A DNA stretch of 47,198 nucleotides from Lutibaculum baratangense AMV1 (GTDB lineage Bacteria > Pseudomonadota > Alphaproteobacteria > Rhizobiales > Tepidamorphaceae): contig NZ_AWXZ01000042.1 in the NCBI RefSeq assembly GCF_000496075.1, forward strand, positions 1-47,198, read 5' to 3'. Both the position numbers and the translations under genes were made by a program. Below are positions 32,677 through 40,238 of the stretch, one piece after another. The notes under the pieces were generated by a model. The model made no database searches. It was not told where the DNA came from and saw only the letters and a list, made by a program, of their open reading frames with translations. How positions within the stretch are numbered: the stretch's first letter is position 1; each line of letters begins with the position of its first letter.

Positions 32677-33210
32677 GCGCGGGTCGGGGTCGAGATCGCG
32701 TCTCTCCGGTTGTCGCTCCCTGGCGGCGACGACGACTGGGAAGCTGGAATGGCCGCAGCCGCCTGGCGCGTGAAGAAGGCCGATCGAGCCTTGCGTGAAG
32801 GGCGAGAGACCCTCGAGGGATGGGAACGGGCGAATGCCGCCTTCCACGCCGCTGCAGCGTCAGCCTGCAACTCGCGCCGGCTGCTGTGCGTACGCGCGCT
32901 CATGCAGGATCAGTGCGCCCGCTACCGTCTCGCCTCCATAGGGCTGCACCGCACGCCCCGCGACCCCGGCGCAGAGGACGCAGCCATTGCGGATGCGGTG
33001 CTGGCGCGCGATGTTGATGCTGCCTGTCGACTGACGGCGGAGCACTACAGGCGGACGGCGGTCGGTCTTTCTCCCGAGAACGCCGTGCGGGGAGAGGATA
33101 TCCCGCCCGCGCGAACGTCCCGCCCCGACGCGCCCGCGAGAGGCCGAGCCTCTGCGTGGAATCCGTCTCTGGGGCGGAACGGCGATCGAGATGGGCCGAC
33201 CACCGTTTAG
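32677..33210 (+). pseudogene. GntR/FCD-family regulator lacking its DNA-binding domain
   Basis: From 32677 the plus-strand frame encodes an FCD effector domain of about 130 residues (ARVGVEIASLRLSLPGG, ERANAAFHAAAASACNSRRL, DAVLARDVDAACRLTAEHYR), followed by a low-complexity tail. The N-terminal winged helix and the domain linker are absent: the sequence before 32674 is antisense integrase tail. An ATG at 32662 inside the integrase remnant keeps the frame open, so a headless protein could be made, but it could not bind DNA as GntR proteins do. It probably once regulated the TRAP operon, whose last gene ends 43 bp away. Confidence 0.75.
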
Positions 33211-33252
33211 TGGCTCGGCCGGAACGCTTGCCCTTGCGGCTGCGACAGCGCG

Positions 33253-35157
33253 TCAGAGGGCCGCTCGCCTGGCAATCAGGGTCGGCGTCGCGGCCGCAGC
33301 GAACAGGGCGAGGCCGGCCGCATCCATCCATATCGATGTCGGGAACATCAGGATGGCGCCGGCCAGGCCGAAGACGAGCCGCCGGGGCCGCGACACGACG
33401 CCGCCGATCGGCTCGGTGCCCTGTATGGCGATCGCCAGCAGGACGCAGCCGAGCGCATAAAGCGCGGTGGTGTAGGCGATCTCAAGCGGCGTGCCGCCCA
33501 GAAGCAGTTCCGGCACATAAACGAAGCTGAACGGCATGAGCACGAGCGTCGCGCCGAATTTCAGCGCTGCGAAGCCTGTCTTCATCGGCGGCGCCCCGGC
33601 GATGGCGGCGCCGGCGAAGGCGGCGACGCAGACGGGAGGCGTGATGTTCGAAAGGCAGGCCGCGTAGAAGACCGCCAGATGCGCCGCAATGGTCGGCACG
33701 CCGAGATTGATGAGGGCCGGCGCGGCGACGACCGAAAGGATGATGTACGAACCTGTGGTGCTCGACCCCATCCCTATGATGATCGACACGAGCGTGACGA
33801 GGCAGAGAGCCACGAACAGGTATCCCCCGGAGAAGTCGATCAGCACGGCGGAGAACTTGAGGCCGAGACCGGCCAGGACGATGCCGCCGATGATGACGCC
33901 GAGCGTCCCGATCGCCGCTCCGGCCGCGGCATTGCTCTTGGCACCGCCCGCCAGAGCCTGGGCGATAGCCATCGGACCCATGCGCGTCTCCGGGCGCAGC
34001 CAGGAGAGGGCCGCGGCCGACACGGTTCCCCAGAAGGCGCAGAACTCGGCGGAAAAACCGGAGAACAGAAGCCCCACGACGGTGACGAGCGGCACGAAGA
34101 ACTGCCAGCCCCGCGCGAGCACCGAACGTAGAGGCGGAATCTCCTCCCTCGGCAGGCCCTTGAGGTTCAGGCGAACGGCCTCGAGGTCGACCATCGAGAG
34201 GAGGAAGATGAAGAAAACGACAGCCGGAATGACGTTCATCAGCGCGATCGTCAGGTAGCTCGTCTCCGTGAGCGTCGCGAGGATGAAGACGCCGGCCCCC
34301 ATGACCGGCGGCATGAACTGTCCTCCGGTCGACGAGATCGCCTCGATGGCACCGGCGTCGTGGGACCGGAAGCCCGTGCGCTTCATCAGCGGGATGGTGA
34401 AGGCGCCGGTGGTCACGACGTTGGCCACCGAGGAGCCGGAGATCGAGCCGAAGAGAGCCGAGGTCATCACCGCGATCTTGGCCGGTCCGCCGCGCCACCT
34501 CCCGGCGAGCGCCGTCCCGAGATCCATGAAGAAGGCGCCTGCGCCGGACCGCTCCAGAAAGGCACCGAAGATCATGAAGGGAAAGACGAAGGTGGCGAAG
34601 GTCGCGGTGACGACGCCGAACAGCGCCTCCTGGGTGGAGAAGGTGAACTCGAGGATGCGTTCGACCGACATCCCGGGGTGAGACAGACGCCCAGGCAGGT
34701 ACTGCCCGAAGTAGAGCTGCAGCAGGAAGACGATGGCGATGATCGAGATGATCGGGCCGAGCGCGCGCCGGCTGGTCTCGAGCATCACGACGATGGCGAT
34801 CGCGCCCATCGCCAGGTCGTAGTCGTTCGGCGAGGAGACCCTGAAGATCGCGTAGCTGACGTACTGGTCGATCCAGTACCCGATGCAGACGACGGTCGCC
34901 GCGATGAGGGCGAGGTCGACCGCGCTCGGCCGCGAGGTGGGGCTTCCCTTCCGGGCGGGATAGAGGAGGAAGACGAGGACCGAGGTCAGCATCAGGTAGA
35001 TGCCGCGGTTCGTCTGTGTGGAGATCAGGCCGAAGCCGGACGTGTAGAGGTAGAAGGCGGCGAAGCCGATGGCGACGAGGTTGAAGGCGAGCGCATAGAA
35101 CCCGGTCAGTGTCCGCCGCGCGCCCTCGACGCGGAACAACCAGCTCGTCTCGGCCAT
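33253..35157 (-). CDS. TRAP transporter permease, fused 4TM/12TM type
   Basis: A 634-residue membrane protein. It combines a small DctQ-like N-terminal part (about four helices, residues 20-140) with a DctM-like part. Landmarks are SALFGSISGSSVANVVTTGAF (about 225), EAISSTGGQFMPPVMGAGVF, LVTLVSIIIGMGSSTTGSYI and ACLSNITPPVCVAAFAGAAI, the Gly/Ser/Pro motifs of the core. This fused type always works with TAXI-family binding proteins, and one lies 72 bp upstream. Together they import an organic acid, possibly glutamate-like or dicarboxylate; the ligand is not evident. It is the last gene of the FAH-TAXI-TRAP run. Confidence 0.92.
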   Translation of the reverse strand: MAETSWLFRVEGARRTLTGFYALAFNLVAIGFAAFYLYTSGFGLISTQTNRGIYLMLTSVLVFLLYPARKGSPTSRPSAVDLALIAATVVCIGYWIDQYVSYAIFRVSSPNDYDLAMGAIAIVVMLETSRRALGPIISIIAIVFLLQLYFGQYLPGRLSHPGMSVERILEFTFSTQEALFGVVTATFATFVFPFMIFGAFLERSGAGAFFMDLGTALAGRWRGGPAKIAVMTSALFGSISGSSVANVVTTGAFTIPLMKRTGFRSHDAGAIEAISSTGGQFMPPVMGAGVFILATLTETSYLTIALMNVIPAVVFFIFLLSMVDLEAVRLNLKGLPREEIPPLRSVLARGWQFFVPLVTVVGLLFSGFSAEFCAFWGTVSAAALSWLRPETRMGPMAIAQALAGGAKSNAAAGAAIGTLGVIIGGIVLAGLGLKFSAVLIDFSGGYLFVALCLVTLVSIIIGMGSSTTGSYIILSVVAAPALINLGVPTIAAHLAVFYAACLSNITPPVCVAAFAGAAIAGAPPMKTGFAALKFGATLVLMPFSFVYVPELLLGGTPLEIAYTTALYALGCVLLAIAIQGTEPIGGVVSRPRRLVFGLAGAILMFPTSIWMDAAGLALFAAAATPTLIARRAAL

Positions 35158-35229
35158 GTCTCGACTTTCGCGAGGGAAGCCCCGCCCGCCAGGGAGGGCG
35201 GACGGGGGCGTTGGTGGGTTCGGCGACGG

Positions 35230-36192
35230 CTACTTCGAAGCGTCTTGGTGCGTGTCGTAATAGGCCTGCGCGCCGGCATGCATCGGCACGCCGAGCTTCT
35301 CGAAGTTCTCGACGTCAGGCTTCATCTGAGCCCATGCCTTGTGCCCGGAGGCGAGCGCGTCCTGGCGCTTGTAGGCCGCTTCCACCATGCGCTGGACCAC
35401 GTCCTTCGGCACGCGCTCGTGCGCGACCCAGTAGACCGTGGTGTAAGGCATGTCGGTCGCCGGCACCCCGTTGTAGGTCGTCTCCGGCATCGTGCCGGTG
35501 TGGTAGAAGGGATAGGTGTCCGAGACGCTCGCGAGCTCTTCCTCGCTGTAGGGCACGACGAGGATGTCCTGCGTCTCCGCGAGCTCCGTCACGGCCGCCG
35601 CAGGCGAGGAGGACTGGCAGAAGGCGTCGATCTGCCCGTTGCCGAGCGCGCGCCCGGCATCCGCGAAGGTCATCATCTGCGGCTGGATCTGATCGAGGAG
35701 GCCGAGCGCCGTCAGGATGTTCGAGCAGTTGAAGACGGTGCCCGAGCCGGGCGGGCCGAGCGCGACCTTCTTGCCGGCGAGGTCTCCGATGCTCTCGATG
35801 CCCGAACCCGCGAGCGTGACGAAATAGGTCGGCCCCTCATAGGCCATCGCCACGCCGCGCAGCATGTCGCCCTTCTCGCCGTCGGCGAACGGCCCCTCGG
35901 GCTTTTGAGCCATGTAGACGTGCGAGCCGTAGACGATGCCCATGTCGAGCTCGCCCTTGATCAGGCGCTTGGCGTTTTCTGTCGAGCCCCCCGTGGTGAC
36001 CTGGGTGATGTTGACGTCGGGCAGGTCCTTGGCGAGCTCGGTGCCGGCGACGCCGACCATGTAGTACATGACGCCGCCCGGATTCGAGCCCCCCCAGGCC
36101 ACCTCCGTCTTGTCCTGCGCGAAGGCCGACGGGGCCGTGAATGCGGCGAGCCCGGCGGCGGCGAGTGCGTAGGCGAGTGTTCTGCGTCCCAT
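35230..36192 (-). CDS. TAXI-family TRAP substrate-binding protein
   Basis: A 320-residue protein starting at the ATG at 36192, with signal peptide (MGRRTLAYALAAAGLAAFTA...) cleaved near AFAQ. The family pattern is clear: VAWGGSNPGGVMYYMVGVAG, ITQVTTGGSTENAKRLIKGE, LDMGIVYGSHVYMAQ, KVALGPPGSGTVFNCSNILT and FADAGRALGNGQIDAFCQSS. TAXI proteins bind ligands in the periplasm for fused 4TM/12TM permeases, encoded next. The gap of 291 bp to the FAH gene upstream could hold a separate promoter. Nothing unusual is seen. Confidence 0.92.
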   Translation of the reverse strand: MGRRTLAYALAAAGLAAFTAPSAFAQDKTEVAWGGSNPGGVMYYMVGVAGTELAKDLPDVNITQVTTGGSTENAKRLIKGELDMGIVYGSHVYMAQKPEGPFADGEKGDMLRGVAMAYEGPTYFVTLAGSGIESIGDLAGKKVALGPPGSGTVFNCSNILTALGLLDQIQPQMMTFADAGRALGNGQIDAFCQSSSPAAAVTELAETQDILVVPYSEEELASVSDTYPFYHTGTMPETTYNGVPATDMPYTTVYWVAHERVPKDVVQRMVEAAYKRQDALASGHKAWAQMKPDVENFEKLGVPMHAGAQAYYDTHQDASK

Positions 36193-36483
36193 ACCCTGTT
36201 TCCTCCAATCGTCGCTTCTTGTTTCGCAAGCCGCTTCAGCAGAATGAGCGGCGCATCGTGGCGGCGGTTGTTTCCGCACGCTCTCTCTTGGTCTACCCGA
36301 AGTCGAAGCAGCGTCAGTTCGCAGTGTTATCGAAAGGCGCGATCATGGATGAGCATGGGTTTCAACGAGGGCACAGGAACTCCGCCGTCACGCGAAAAGA
36401 ACTTTGCGGGTCTTCTTCCTCAGGTAACTCTCCGCTTCGAGAAACTCGCTCACACCATGCTCCCTGTCTCTCTCTCGGCCTTC

Positions 36484-37368
36484 CTACGCGACGCGGTTGG
36501 TCAGCGTGCCGATCGGCTCGATGGTGACGTCGACGACGTCGCCGGCCTTGAGGTATTTCGGCGGCTTGAAGCCGATGCCGACGCCTGCCGGCGTGCCGGT
36601 GGCAATGAGGTCGCCGGGCCTCAGCGTCATGCCGTGAGAGGCCGCGGCGATCATCGTCGGGATATCGAAGATCAGATCCTTCACGCTCACGTTCTGGCGA
36701 AGCTCGCCATTGACGCGGGTCTGGAGCTGCATGACCGTGGGGTCGGGGATCTCGTCCGCCGTCACGATGGCGGGGCCCATCGGGCAGAACGTGTCGAACG
36801 ACTTGCCGAGGAACCACTGCTTGTGACGCTGCTGCGTCGCCCGCGCGGTCACGTCGTTGATGATCGTATAGCCGAAGATGTGCTCGTAGGCCTTCTCGGG
36901 CGGGATGCGGCGCCCCTCCTTGCCGATGACGAGCGTCAGCTCGCCCTCGTAGTCGAGCGTGCCGTCGGTATCGAGCGAGCCGTCGATCTCGTCGTCCGGC
37001 CCGATCACCGAGCCCGGAACCTTCGTGAAGAAGATCGGCACCTCTGGGATGTTCTGCCCGCCGCTCGAGGAGTCGAAGCCCGAGCCTTCGAATTCGGCGG
37101 CATGCTCGTAGTAGTTCTTGCCGACGCACATCACGTTGGCGCGCGGCACCGGCACCGGCGCCATGAGCCGGACCTCGCCTGCGACCGGCCTCGCCTTTCC
37201 TTCCGAAAGCGCCTGGCGCGCCTTCGAAAGCAGCGCCTCCCCCGCGTCGATCACCCCGAGCATCGTGTCCGGCGCCCCCGGAACCAGCTCGTCGAGGGGC
37301 ACGATCCCGGTTTTGGTCTCGATGCCGATGCGCGCATGCCCGTCGTGCCGGAAGGTCACAAGTCTCAT
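36484..37368 (-). CDS. Fumarylacetoacetate-hydrolase-family enzyme
   Basis: A 294-residue enzyme starting at the ATG at 37368. It has the short N-terminal FAH domain (MRLVTFRHDGHARIGIETKT) and the catalytic domain with NVMCVGKNYYEHAAEF, metal ligands in TLDYEGELTLVIGKEGRRI (acidic pair) and IINDVTARATQQRHKQWFLG, plus GDLIATGTPAGVGIGFKPPK near the end. Relatives hydrolyse or decarboxylate beta-diketo acids such as acylpyruvates or oxaloacetate using Mg or Mn. It is transcribed towards the TAXI/TRAP genes and divergently from a GntR regulator. It may process the imported acid. The exact reaction is not readable. Confidence 0.9.
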   Translation of the reverse strand: MRLVTFRHDGHARIGIETKTGIVPLDELVPGAPDTMLGVIDAGEALLSKARQALSEGKARPVAGEVRLMAPVPVPRANVMCVGKNYYEHAAEFEGSGFDSSSGGQNIPEVPIFFTKVPGSVIGPDDEIDGSLDTDGTLDYEGELTLVIGKEGRRIPPEKAYEHIFGYTIINDVTARATQQRHKQWFLGKSFDTFCPMGPAIVTADEIPDPTVMQLQTRVNGELRQNVSVKDLIFDIPTMIAAASHGMTLRPGDLIATGTPAGVGIGFKPPKYLKAGDVVDVTIEPIGTLTNRVA

Positions 37369-37383
37369 CAGCTTCTCTTCTGT

Positions 37384-37412
37384 ACCAATCGTGATCCAAG
37401 TTTGATATTGGT
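37384..37412. promoter_or_regulatory. Candidate operator between FAH and GntR genes
   Basis: ACCAAT at 37384-37389 is inverted as ATTGGT at 37407-37412. It lies in the AT-richer divergent region, 16 bp upstream of the FAH start codon. The adjacent GntR regulator is the natural candidate to bind it. Half-site spacing of 17 bp is wide for GntR, so this is tentative. Confidence 0.35.
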
Positions 37413-37497
37413 TTTGCAATTGCTCGACCATCATTGTCAACTTCCGGGGCAAGCGAACTGGCAGATGGCTGCCCAGAACGACCCTATATGAGCCGCC

Positions 37498-38193
37498 ATG
37501 AGTGCCGAGACTGATACCCCCGCTCCCCGGACGGCCGACGATGTGGCGGCCCGTCTTCGCGACCTGATCTCCAGCGGTTCGCTTCCGCCGGGCAGCCGCC
37601 TCCCCGCGGAGCGGGAGCTGGCGGAGCAGTTGAATGTCCACCGCAGGACGATCCGCAAGGCTCTTTCGGCTCTGGCCCACGAGGGCGCCGTCACGCGCCA
37701 TGTCGGCCGAGGCACCTTCGTCGGGTCGACGTCGGTTGGACCGGAGATCGGCGTCCTGCCCAACTCGATCGCGCCCATGGAACTGATGGACGCACGCCTG
37801 GGCATCGAGCCCGTGATCGCGGCCGAGGCGGCCTTGCGCGCCAAGCAGCCGGATCTGCGGCGCATGCGCCTGTGCCTGCGGCACAGCGACGAGGCCCGGA
37901 CATACGAGCGGTTCGAGGAATGGGACGCCGCACTCCATCGCTCGATCGCAGAGGCCACCCAGAACGTCGTCTTCGTCATGATCATGGACATGTTCGGCAA
38001 GGTGAGAGCGAGCGAGGAGTGGGACCGGCTCAAGCGCCGCTCACTCACGCCGGAGCGCCGCGCGCTCTACCGGCGCCAGCACCTCATGGCCGTCGACGCC
38101 ATAGAGGCCCGCGACGCCAAGCAGGCGAGCGTCGCCATGCGCGAGCACCTGAAGAGCGTCCGCGACGTGATGATCGACGCGGCGGCGGTCTGA
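37498..38193 (+). CDS. GntR-family transcriptional regulator (FadR subfamily)
   Basis: A 231-residue regulator. The winged helix spans residues about 10-75 (LRDLISSGSLPPGSRLPAER, ELAEQLNVHRRTIRKALSAL, VTRHVGRGTFVG). The C-terminal FCD domain spans about 95-220 (LMDARLGIEPVIAAEAALRA, WDAALHRSIAEATQNVVFVM, AVDAIEARDAKQASVAMREH), with metal-ligand histidines in the expected places (ALHRS, MREHL). It should repress the divergent FAH/TAXI/TRAP operon and release on binding a small organic acid. It is distinct in sequence from the truncated GntR at 32677. Confidence 0.92.
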   Translation: MSAETDTPAPRTADDVAARLRDLISSGSLPPGSRLPAERELAEQLNVHRRTIRKALSALAHEGAVTRHVGRGTFVGSTSVGPEIGVLPNSIAPMELMDARLGIEPVIAAEAALRAKQPDLRRMRLCLRHSDEARTYERFEEWDAALHRSIAEATQNVVFVMIMDMFGKVRASEEWDRLKRRSLTPERRALYRRQHLMAVDAIEARDAKQASVAMREHLKSVRDVMIDAAAV

Positions 38194-38776
38194 GATCGAA
38201 CGCTCACTGTGGAGCGGCAGCGGGTCCTGCCGACAGAGAGAGAGAAGTCGGTGCGGCGACGGGGCTCTCGCGAGACTGGAAGGTGGTGGATGCGGCTCCG
38301 CCGAAGAGGGGACGATGCAGAGCGAGGCCACCCGACAAGGAGTCGACATGGACGCCGCGCTGAGGTTCGGCGAGCGGCAGCTTCAGAGAATGCTCAAATC
38401 AGGACGATCGGCTTGTATGCGCGCAGAGGACGGGTTCCATCGCACCGATGGCCTACCCACAAATGTTCCTGGAGCCCCTTAGGGGACGAGGAGCCAAATA
38501 ACGCCTAAGTCATTGACGCGCTCTGTCCAGAACGAAGCATCTCGGTGATTTCGAGTGCATCGATGATTAGAGGTCTGCGAGTTCTCGCGTCAACAGGTAA
38601 TTTCCGAAATCTTGCCTGGCGCAGCAGACCTTCTTAAAATCCGCCTCACAAACCGCGATGCTCATCGATGACGAGGGGCACATCGCCCTCCCCTGCACCC
38701 CCGGAAATCATTTCTCCCGGCCCTGCACGCGCCGTGTCCGTCACCCTTCTCGTAGGCATCCCCGATGACCCGAGCT
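38194..38776. other. 583-bp gap before the CRISPR array
   Basis: No convincing coding frame is seen on either strand. The last 150 bp share no clear repeat units, but 38760-38780 runs into the first, degenerate CRISPR repeat. On the transcribed (minus) strand this is the trailer side of the array, so it may contain decayed older spacers. Base composition is a little more AT-rich around 38500-38650. Confidence 0.4.
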
Positions 38777-39202
38777 GGCGGATTGCCGCCCCCTGCGCGA
38801 GGGGCGACTGACGAGCGTCGCCTTCACGGCGCACGCGCGGCCGTTTCGATCGACGCCCCTGTGCGAGGGGCGACTGATGGTGTTTGGCTTCATTCCGCTG
38901 CTCCCTCGTTTCGATCCACGCCCCTGCGCGAGGGGCGACCAGCGAGGGCTGCCTGGGGTCAACGTCGTTCAAAAGTTTCGATCCACGCCCCTGCGCGAGG
39001 GGCTACGATGCCGCGTCCGAGGCGTTGGCCGTCAAATCGGGTTTCGATCCACGCCCCTGCGCGAGGGGCGACACGATACCACGGAAAGCACCGGAGGGAA
39101 GTGGTGTTTCGATCCACGCCCCTGCGCGAGGGGCGACGACGGCGCTGTCGATCCCGAGCGGGAATGGCGAGTTTCGATCCACGCCCCTGCGCGAGGGGCG
39201 AC
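38777..39202 (-). CRISPR. Type I-C CRISPR array, 7 repeats and 6 spacers
   Basis: The 32-bp repeat starts GTTTCGATCC and ends GAGGGGCGAC on the plus strand; the reverse complement starts GTCGCCCCTC and ends GTGGATCGAAAC, the I-C orientation. Repeats lie at 38777-38808 (degenerate in the first half), 38843-38874 (two changes), 38908-38939, 38975-39006 (one change), 39041-39072, 39106-39137 and 39171-39202. Spacers are 33-35 bp. Repeat decay at the left end marks the trailer, and perfect repeats near cas2 mark the leader end, so the array is read on the minus strand like cas1 and cas2. The spacer targets cannot be identified by eye. Confidence 0.97.
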
Positions 39203-39420
39203 GTGCCACCGATATCCCGCGGGCGCGCCAGGGGAAATAGCGGTCTTGGCGCGAACCTGGGCTGCGGCAGGGTCGGCGGCGGACGGATGACGAGGTGAGT
39301 GCGAAGATTCGCCATTGAAAAGAGGGGCATCGCGGCAGCGCGAACCTCCTGAGGATTCGCGGCACGCTTCGGGTTCGCGCACGTGCGGGAAGCGCCCGTC
39401 GGCACGTCTCAGGATGGACT
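39203..39420 (-). promoter_or_regulatory. CRISPR leader region
   Basis: The 218 bp between the cas2 stop codon and the first perfect repeat should hold the leader: the array promoter and the signals for spacer insertion. No coding frame is evident here. No clear -10/-35 boxes stand out. Assignment rests on gene order and repeat quality. Confidence 0.55.
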
Positions 39421-39711
39421 TCAGACGATCAGGGGCCCCTCGAGATCCGTCGCCGGCTTGGCACCGACATGCTCGACGCGGCGCTGCCCTTTCGCCCCGA
39501 GGTGGTAATAGCGCAGGCTGTCGGACCGGGGATCGATGATCGCCTCGAGCCGCGCCTTCAGCTTCACCCATTGGACGGGGTCCACCTCGATCTCGAACAC
39601 CGAATACTGGACGCGCTGACCGACGTCACGGCAGGCCTTCGCGACCCGGCGCAGACGCGCGGCGCCGCCGGGCTCGCTCGTCCGGACATCGTAGGTGACG
39701 AGAACGAGCAC
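39421..39711 (-). CDS. cas2: CRISPR-associated endoribonuclease Cas2
   Basis: A 96-residue Cas2 of the type I-C kind. The ferredoxin-like fold starts LVLVTYDVRTSEPGGAARLR, with the family aspartate after the first strand (YDV), then RVAKACRDVGQRVQYSVFEI and the C-terminal SLRYYHLGAKGQRRVEHVG. Cas2 dimers bridge two Cas1 dimers during spacer acquisition. The length is normal and no lesion is visible. It starts 3 bp after the cas1 stop. Because cas1 is cut, it lacks its working partner here. Confidence 0.95.
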   Translation of the reverse strand: MLVLVTYDVRTSEPGGAARLRRVAKACRDVGQRVQYSVFEIEVDPVQWVKLKARLEAIIDPRSDSLRYYHLGAKGQRRVEHVGAKPATDLEGPLIV

Positions 39712-39714
39712 CGT

Positions 39715-40185
39715 CTACCTCCAGAACCACGGCGGGTAGGCGTCGAGGTCGCCACGCAGGTGGCGCGAGAGCATCTGCGCCTGGATGTAGGGCACTAGGC
39801 CGAGCGGCGCCTTCTCGCCGAGGAAGGGATGGACGAGCTCCTCGCGCTTGCGCGCCTGCCAGGCCGTAAGCAGCGTGCGGCGGCCGTCGTCGGTCATCGT
39901 CACGGCGCCGCCGTCGCGCGTCTCGAAGTCCCGCGCGCCGAGCTGCCGGCGGTTGATCAGCGAGAGGGCCAGACGGTCGGCCAGCACCGGGCGCAATTCC
40001 TCCATGAGGTCGAGCGCCAGGCTCGGCCGGCCCGGCCGGTCGCGGTGCAGGAAGCCGACGGCCGGGTCGAGCCCCACCGCCTCGGCCGCGCTGCGGCAGT
40101 CATGCGTCAGGAGCGTGTAGAGGAAGGAGAGGAGCGCGTTGACCGGATCGAGCGGCGGGCGGCGTGAGCGGCCGCGAAAGCGCAT
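39715..40185 (-). pseudogene. cas1: cas1, C-terminal half only
   Basis: The frame encodes about 156 residues matching the C-terminal part of type I-C Cas1 (normally about 340 residues): [60 protein letters not shown], then [14 protein letters not shown] near the end. The metal-binding histidine and acidic residue of this half are present (GFLH, DLMEE). The N-terminal beta-sandwich and the first metal-binding glutamate are missing. An in-frame TAG lies upstream near 40211, and the DNA beyond about 40190 belongs to the divergent AAA gene module. So cas1 was cut by insertion or deletion and new spacer uptake should be lost. Confidence 0.9.
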
Positions 40186-40238
40186 CCAGGGAGCCGCTCG
40201 ATCCCGACAATCCTATTGCCTTTCCGGACTCGGTCGGG

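Noticed and set aside
34360-37491. Open plus-strand frame of over 1,000 codons
   Set aside because: It runs antisense through the TRAP permease, TAXI and FAH genes, has His/Arg/Asp-rich composition with no domain, and reflects the GC bias of those genes.
38194-38776. A second, older CRISPR array left of the main array
   Set aside because: No further repeat units could be recognised beyond the degenerate one at 38777-38808.
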